Assembly: GCA_037953625.1 (NCBI GenBank)
Contig: CM075650.1
Location: forward strand, 144,613,206 to 144,677,205
From: Crotalaria pallida
Taxonomy: Eukaryota > Streptophyta > Magnoliopsida > Fabales > Fabaceae
DNA: 64,000 nucleotides
Direction of reading: 5' to 3'
A program made the translations under genes and the position numbers. Of this stretch, positions 56,839 to 64,000 are shown in pieces. Within the stretch, counting starts at the first letter, position 1. Each line of letters starts with the position of its first letter. A model generated the notes under the pieces. It was not told the origin of the DNA. It was given only the letters and a program-made list of their open reading frames with translations, and searched no databases.

Positions 56839-58503
56839 TTAAGTATATCTTATACTTCGTTCTATGTGATTTTGAAATAATTTTTTTTTGTAAAAAAAAA
56901 AGAATAAAATAGTAATATATTATGAAAGAGGAATAAAACCTTAACCCCGGGACCCCCCTCGAACTGGATTAGTCGGCCCAGTGGGCCGGATACCAGGGTG
57001 CAAACCAAAAAAAATAATCAAATGATGAGTAGATAAAAGAATAAAGAGGAGAGAGAATGAGAGAGAAACCATAAACAAGCTTAAGAGAAAAGTTGTTTTT
57101 CATTCCTTGAGACAAACATTTTTATGAAGATAAACATTATTTAGTAATTATGCATTGATGGTATAAAATATTTTAGATTATCCATCGTTCATATATTTTA
57201 CTTTTAGCTAAGAGTAAAAATATTTTACATTGTCGATACACCGTCATTTTCTCTCAATTATGGCATAAATAATAGAAATAAAGAGCAATCAAATAATGTA
57301 AATGTCATCAACTTATAAACATCTATCCACCTTATAGAATATTTTAATAACAAGTTATATATAGCAGGTTCTTTCTGACATGCACGAATCGTTTAGGTGC
57401 TTAATTGTGTGCAACGGAGCTTCTTTTCAGATATCGATCCATCATCGTATACTTATACCATACGTACATCATGTATACATAGAGATTGGGAGAGTAATAA
57501 TACAGTTACGGACAGAATTTTCTGGCAAACATGACTACATGAACCTCTGTCCATTGCAACATATATATCCCATTGTCCTCGTGGTCTCTGAGACGATGGT
57601 TTGCTAGCTGACAATACTGTTTGGTTTCTAGCCATCTATATGCTAATAGCATATATTTTGTTTGAATCTTTTGCCTTCTTTGTCACAAGGTACTTTTAGA
57701 TAGCTTACTAATGAGAAACGAAAAACTGTTGTTGTAGTTTCAAAATTCATAATTAAATAAGTATTTTACTTAGGAACCTATAAAAATAGAGGGTTTATAT
57801 GTACCCTTTTGATATGGTCTAATAAAAAATAGCCACGTGTTTGTTTGTTTGTTTTTTTTTTTTTTTGCCATGTAAGCTGGGCATATTTTTAATTTATAAA
57901 TTTTATAATTGGATCTCTAAAATATTTATTTAAAAATATTTTTATCCTTAATGTAATTTACCAAAAATACCATCATTTTAATATTATTTTTCATCTACCC
58001 AAAATACCCTAATTTTAATATTATTTTTTATCTGCCCAAAATACCCTAATTTTAATTTTATATTTCATCTACCCTAAATACCCTCATTTTAATCCTATTT
58101 GTATCTAACTAAAATATTCTTAATAATTTATAATTTGCCATTTCATTATTCTTCCACGTTATTCTTCTCCGTCAATCTATCAGACCCTTCTTCTTCTATC
58201 ACTGTCAAGTATCAACATCATCACCTTCTTCTTCTTTATTCATACCTTCGTTTTTCATAAATAAAAAAAACCAAGAACAAACGCACGAGCATACCTTCTT
58301 CATCATCACCTTCTTTTATATTATTCCCTCTAATCTCCATACTCGTTTTTATTTCCAAACCCAATCCCAATTTCGGCGCCACCACCACCATAGATAAGTT
58401 CTCTTTCTTCCTCTTCTAGGGATGTTCATTCCCTTTAGATTTTATTTCTGTGGGTCCCATGCTGTTTGATGCTTTTTTGGTTGATTGTTGCTCTCTACCC
58501 AGA

Positions 58504-59219
58504 CAGGGCCGGTCCTGACATTTTCAGGGCCCTAAGCGAAATAAAAATAAAAGGCCTCTTTTTATAAAAAAAATTTGAATTTCAAGTAAATTTTTGATAG
58601 TATGAAATATTATCGATATTCACAAGTCTATGTCATTAAATGCAATCAACAAAATTACGTAGGCTACAAATATAATACCTTAGTAGCATGATATTATAAA
58701 AAAGTAAATAAACAAAATAACAAAATGGGTACCTAGAAGTAGACTATCCTTTATGATTTGCCCAAATCCTAATACTGAAATAAATAAGAAAAAACGTTAC
58801 TTACCATGTAGTGAGCGATCCTAATATGATTTTACAAGTTTGTCTGCTAGTTTTCTTTTTTCCTTCTTTCACATCTAGACAAATATTTTCTAGGCACTAT
58901 CTTAGAAACAGAACGACAAAACTAGAAAGTGATCAATAACACTTAATACTTGAGCATAAATTACAAATAGGATAATACAAAGTAAAAGGAACCCGTCAAA
59001 AGCAAACAAAGGAGATAAACAACTGCACAATCACAACAAAAAAAATAAATTATTTAAGATACAATACTACAATTGAAAAATTAATTTATGCTAATTTCTA
59101 ATTTAAAAATATTTCTATTTTTTTTACATATATGTATAGGTATTAAAAAAGTTTTTTGGGCCCCTAATTCTCTTGGCCCTGGGCCTAGGCCCCACTTGCC
59201 CCCTATAGGGTCGGCCCTG
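58504..59219. mobile_element. hAT-type non-autonomous element nested in the MULE
   Basis: Ends CAGGGCCGGTCCTGACATTT and, inverted, CAGGGCCGACCCTATAGGGG. Flanks TACCCAGA (58496-58503) and TACCTAGG (59220-59227) agree at 6 of 8 positions. Sub-terminal GGGCCCTAAGCG and GGCCCTGGGCC as in the element at 31435-31896. No transposase. Confidence 0.8.
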
Positions 59220-59356
59220 TACCTAGGGAAACACAATTCTACGTAAACTCATAACACGTGATTATTTCTTTTATTCCCCAAAGTAATAATGAAGTATATA
59301 AAAGTTTTCACTTAATAATGTTTTTTTAATTACAGTTGAGTGGTGGTGCGAAGCAA

Positions 59357-59668
59357 CGTGTCTCATTATCTTGGAAAAAGTCAAAGTAATCAACAAAAAA
59401 GAAGAGAATATCTTTTTGATATAATGTTTGATTCTGCTTTCAAATAAAATATAATGTTTGATTCATTCATTAATTGCAAATTTCTATCACACAAATTTTC
59501 ATATTATTTTTACAATTTTTAAGATTTTCATTAATTATTTTAAATTTTTTAATGTAATATACAATTTTAAGATAATGTACAATCTTTAAGATTTTCCATT
59601 AATTATTTTTACTTTGATTTAGGAAAAAAAACTTCATTTTTTTAACCAAGATTATGGGACATAGGGAG
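59357..59668. mobile_element. Stowaway-like MITE nested in the MULE
   Basis: Left TCTCATTATCTTGG, right inverted CTCCCTATGTCCCATAATCTTGG; same family as 55961-56364. Confidence 0.65.
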
Positions 59669-59862
59669 TATATGAGAGACAATTAAATGAGATGATATGA
59701 GCACGAAATATGATAAAATTCACCCCTCTAATATAAAGTAGGAGATAAGGTAAAAAAAATTGAAAATTAAATGAGATGATATATATGAAAATAAAATAAG
59801 ATAAGAGAAACTTCACTCCTCTAATGGAGTAGGAGATAAGGAAAAAAAAAATTGAGACATTG

Positions 59863-60142
59863 CCTCGATCCAATTATCTTGGTAAAATTCAAAATAGTAA
59901 ATACAAATGAGAGAATATCTTTTTAATATAATGCATGATTCTATTTTCAAAATAAAATATAAAGTATGATTCATTCATTAATTACAAATTTTCATATTAT
60001 CTTTACAAATCTTTAATATTTTTCATTAATTATTTTTAAGATTTTTAATATAACATACAATCTTCAAGATTTTTCATTAATTATTTTTACTTTAATTTGG
60101 GACAAAAAAAAAACTTTTACCAATATAATGGGACAGAGGGAG
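59863..60142. mobile_element. Stowaway-like MITE nested in the MULE
   Basis: Left CCTCGATCCAATTATCTTGG, right inverted CTCCCTCTGTCCCATTATATTGG; right TA at 60143-60144. Confidence 0.75.
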
Positions 60143-60913
60143 TAGAAAACATTAACATATCAAACAACGTAATCTCATTGAATATCCTCAACTCTTAACA
60201 ACTATAATCCACCAAAAACAGAATTAATGAAATTGATTTAATTAAATATTAAGGCAATAACCATCCCTAAAAGAGGAAGAAATGGAACCTATCTATGGTG
60301 GTGACGACGAAATTTGGATTGAGTTTGAAAATGAAAATGGGTTGGAGAGTGAAGAATTTAAAAAAAAAAAAAGTGATGATGAAGAAGGTATGTTCGTGGG
60401 TTTGCTCCTGAGTTTTTTTAATGAAAAAGGTATGAATAAAGAAGAAGAAATTGATGATGTTGGTACTTGGTAGTGATAGAAGAAGAAGGGTGAAGAAGGG
60501 TATGATAGATTGATGGAGATGAATAACATGAGTGGGTACTGGGTAGTGAAATGAGAAATTATAAATTATTAAGGTTTTTTTTTGGGTAAATACAAATAGT
60601 ATTAAAATGAGGGTATTTGGGTAGATGAAATATAAAATTAAAATTTGGGTAGATGAAAAATAATATTAAAATGAGGGTATTTTAGGTAGATAAAAAATAA
60701 TATTAGAATGATGACATTTTGGGTAAATTACATTAAAGATAATAATAATATTTTTAAATTAATATTTTAGGAACCTAATTATAAAATTTATAAATTAAAA
60801 ATATGTCCCGATGACGTGACAAAAAAACACGTGACTAATTTCTATTGAGACACGTTAAAAGGTTAAAGAAACCCTCTGTTTTCATAGGATACCGAAGTAA
60901 ATCCAATAAATAA

Positions 60914-63900
60914 TCATGTATGTGAAATCATCTTTATTCATTGAAACCAACATCCCATCTCATCTGACGCAAATAGAATAATAGTTCCAACAAGCCTAGC
61001 TCAATTATAGATAATTGGATTCTTTAATATTGATTCGTGATACGGCTTATACTATACGTATAAGAAAAAAGTTGGAAAATTCTTTTTTATTTGTGAATTG
61101 CTACTTCTATCCATTGAATGACCTATTCGATAATGCAAATTTTTTTAAATAATTTATTCAAAATTAAAAAAAAATACATTGTCGAGTAACTTATAAAAAA
61201 TTTATGTAAATGCATATAAATCCCTGAATACATATAAAATTTCCTAAAAAGTAATAGACAAAACTTACTTTGATAGATTAATATGCGACAATCAAGTAAG
61301 ATACACATTGATATTGATAAGAAATAAGTGGAATCGTAATTTTTTTTATATCTTGTATTATTTAATTTATTTATTATTATCATTTCCTAGGTTAGCGTAA
61401 ATGTGACCTCCTAATTAATCAAACAATGTTTTTTTAAGGTCATCGAACAATGATTTTTTTCTTAGTTTATTAGATATGCATTGAAAATGTAAGTGGATAT
61501 ATTTTGTTTATAGACAAAAAAATATTTTTTTTTTGGGACAGGGATAAGAAAATTAAATCTATCAACAAACTATCAAATAGTGATGCATTAATTAGACAAA
61601 TACTTATATCTTCTGGATCCATATATGCCTCACTTTATAATCCTCTTTTTTGTCCAATGTATATAGCTTAACATTTTAATTTTGAAATCTTCTATTCGCC
61701 CTTTGTATAATAATCTGAGAATTTAAAGGTTATGCGAGAAAAGGGCCCTACCATAAAGCAAGGAAGATTATTATTCTTAAAGTCTATGTTATTATTACAT
61801 ATGTTTGCCATTACAAGTTACCAGGTTTGAAATTTTCTAACTAGGCAATCATATTTGACATAATAAGCTTTGACATATCCTAAAAACAAACCGAATAACG
61901 GTTATCAAAGCCGGCAGCCCTTAAAAGCTTTTCCATTATAATATGAACCCTTAATGATAGTTTCATGTAAAAATCTCATCGAATCATAAACCTTTGCACT
62001 TCGATGAGATTTTCAGTGCGTTTAACAAGATGCAGGAGAGAGGACCATAAGCCAGTTAGTGGACATATATTATCCAAAATAAATCCATAACCTGTTTAGA
62101 GAGAATTTTTAGAAAAGCTCCAGAATTATAAACTCTATTTTAGAAGCCCTGACTTATGTGAGGCTTATATAATCATGTCCATTGGTCAAATTCCTATAAT
62201 AATTCGTTAGAAATAAACTTTTTGATTGTCATTCTTCAAATCCAAGTTACTAGAAAGATAGTAGTAAGTCACCAAGTTAAGGAATGTGCCAAAGTCGTAA
62301 CATGAGAGTGCTTACAGTCTCCGACTATCACTAAGATCAGATGCAATATCAATTTATCAATTGAATGAGGTGTACCATGCGTATGTAAAAACTATTTTAG
62401 AATTTTAGTTTGTTTGGAATATAGAATTCGTTAGCTAAAACAGTGACTCCAGTAAATAATTAGCTTCTTATGTGATTAGTTGCTAAGTAGTTGAGTAAGA
62501 TTGAATAAGCTCTACCAAAATGATTTAGAGACAACAAGGGTTGCCTGAATTAGTTATACTAAATAACCTTCCATGAAGTTTACATTGAAGAGAGAGAAAG
62601 AAAAAAAATTGGTTGGCTAAACTAGTAAAATTGAATAAGCTGTATCAAATTGGAACAAGCTTATTAATTGAGGTTGATACAATTGATATGAGGTTGTGTT
62701 ATTTAAGAAAATGATTGGAAGTTGGATGCTAACTCTTGTGAATGTAAAAAACTTTTTCTAAGAGGATCAACCTAGAAGAAATTAATCACCGTGCTCAAGT
62801 TAGTAAATACATTGGATGAGAAAAAAAATTGGGACAAGCCTAACTTAAAACGGGACTCCATCTATTTTCTTACAACTTCCCCGCCAGATAAATAAAGATA
62901 TTGAATACTGTTTATTTTTTTAAGAGATCAAATACATTCATTTTTTATATTTCTTTACTGCAAAAATATCAATGATAAAATAGTTTAAAAAAATATAGTT
63001 TTTATAAATTTACAGAGATTGAGGGTGTTCATTTTATTTATTAATTTTTTTATTTTCTAGATTAGGGTTTTCTTAACCTTAATACTTAAGACGGGAGATA
63101 AACATCAAATTATAGATATGTTTTGCAAGAAATTATGCAACTAGAAAATATATTGTCGTATAACTGTATTTAAAAACAATAAAAAATAAAACATGTGTTA
63201 CATAATAGCAATAGCAAGTGGAGAAGGTTCAAATATAGTATTAGTAGTGAGAATTAATATGTTTAGTATAGTTGGTGATTTATTGTTAATTTGGTACTTT
63301 GTTAGGGACCTATTGACAATGTATGTTCTCTTATATATTCCTTTGTGATGAATGAAAAAGGAAGCAAAAAGTTAAGTCTATTCTCTTCTCTATCAATTTC
63401 TTAGGAGGTACTCTGTCCTCAAAACAGAGATTATCCCGTCCTCGTTCATAACAATCGGTGAAAAATCAATTTTTAAATGCTTATCCTCATCAAGCTTAAG
63501 AGTAGAAAATCAATTTTTAATTGGGAAAACAGAAACGAAAACCTTTTGACGATATGGTTTATAGTCCATGCATTTTCTAATTGTGTTGGATGCATGTGGC
63601 AAGGCACGTTTGTGCTGAAGCTGCTTCGAGTAGCTTTCTTTTGCATTGGAGACGTGATTCCAACTTAATTTGAGGACATTCCAAACACGCACTAAATTGA
63701 ATTTCCTTGCTCAGCAGAATTTGTTTCTCTTATTAACATATTCGTAAAGAAAAATCTGTTACTTGAGCTCGAGCGAGCTTACTCCATGTCCTCTATTTGG
63801 CAATTGGCATTGACATTAACAGGTTCCAGGAATGACAGTGTTCTTAGTTCTCAAACGTTTTATGTCATTTGTGATGAGATTTTTTCCTTTAAACTCTTGC

Positions 63901-64000
63901 ATGCATTATGCATATCCGAATATTGGTGATGCAAATAAAAAAGGCAGGGATAGTTTCACAAACGAGACAGAGTTCTCGTGGATTAGTGGAAAAGGTACCT
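60914..64000. other. Intergenic DNA, no gene recognised
   Basis: AT-rich sequence with only short open frames. A perfect 14-bp hairpin lies at 61970-62013. The stretch around 63280-63430 (a T-rich segment, then TTCTCTTCTCTATCAATTTC) resembles the end of a copia-type LTR but has no bounds I can define. Confidence 0.5.
61970..62013. repeat. Perfect 14-bp inverted repeat with 16-nt loop
   Basis: AAAATCTCATCGAA at 61970-61983 and TTCGATGAGATTTT at 62000-62013. No T-run or known RNA gene next to it; role unknown. Confidence 0.8.

Larger units (their letters stand above)
57761..60904. mobile_element. MULE-like non-autonomous element, ~660-bp TIRs
   Basis: The left arm (57761 to about 58437) and right arm (about 60240-60904) are inverted copies: shared AGAGGGTTT, AATTTATAAATTTTATAATT, repeated CATCTACCCAAAATACCCT units, and CACCACCATAGATA. 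Flanks ATTAAATAA (57752-57760) and AATAAATAA (60905-60913) match at 8 of 9 positions, the MULE TSD length. The middle holds a hAT element and two MITEs rather than a transposase. Confidence 0.85.

Noticed and set aside
60282..60529. Open frames on both strands near the MULE right arm (acidic on plus, Ser-rich on minus)
   Set aside because: The sequence is the inverted copy of 58150-58430 in the left arm and is low-complexity; being open on both strands it is more likely TIR than a gene.

Overview
The window reads as plant nuclear DNA: strongly AT-rich, spliced coding sequence with GT...AG introns, dense (TA)n tracts and a heavy load of SINEs, MITEs, MULE, hAT, Helitron, LINE and LTR-element sequence. 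The one intact-looking host gene encodes a WRKY factor almost identical in its DNA-binding region to WRKY13 of dicots. Together with the repeat content this suggests a dicot, probably a papilionoid legume; the species is inference.

Layout. 1-3244 (minus): a multi-exon plant-mobile-domain (PMD) gene broken by two in-frame stops. Directly upstream of it, on the plus strand, is an LTR-like sequence (3625 to about 5150) with its own TATA box and late poly(A) signal, so the PMD gene looks like the antisense ORF carried beside the 3' LTR of a Ty3/gypsy element. 5327-5550: SINE with a perfect 15-bp target-site duplication (TSD). About 8080-9300: remnant of a LINE ORF1 with an RRM-like domain. 10079-13568: 3.49-kb element starting TGTAACACCCC, with 5-bp TSD, holding a 198-aa ORF and five paired ACTCGAGT palindromes. 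13.7-22.5 kb: MITEs and a second SINE of the first family. 22531-24367: a 1.84-kb near-perfect palindrome (foldback element). 28095-35366 (minus): the WRKY13-like gene, three exons, with a 5.46-kb second intron full of transposons; two SINEs lie close to its first exon. 36-43 kb: MITEs and anonymous DNA. 43.4-46.04 kb: degenerate LINE reverse-transcriptase remnant apparently split by another insertion. 47.7-53.9 kb: a SINE and many MITEs, some nested. 54190-56838: non-autonomous Helitron with a MITE inside. 57761-60904: MULE-like element with about 660-bp terminal inverted repeats containing a hAT element and two MITEs. 60.9-64 kb: no gene recognised.

How it works together: only the WRKY gene has clear cellular function (transcription control, by homology in stem, lignin and flowering programmes). 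Everything else is best read as a layered record of transposition, much of it datable by nesting. The most notable structures are the antisense PMD gene beside a sense LTR, the regularly spaced paired palindromes, and the long foldback whose arms carry Pol III-like boxes and G-box motifs.
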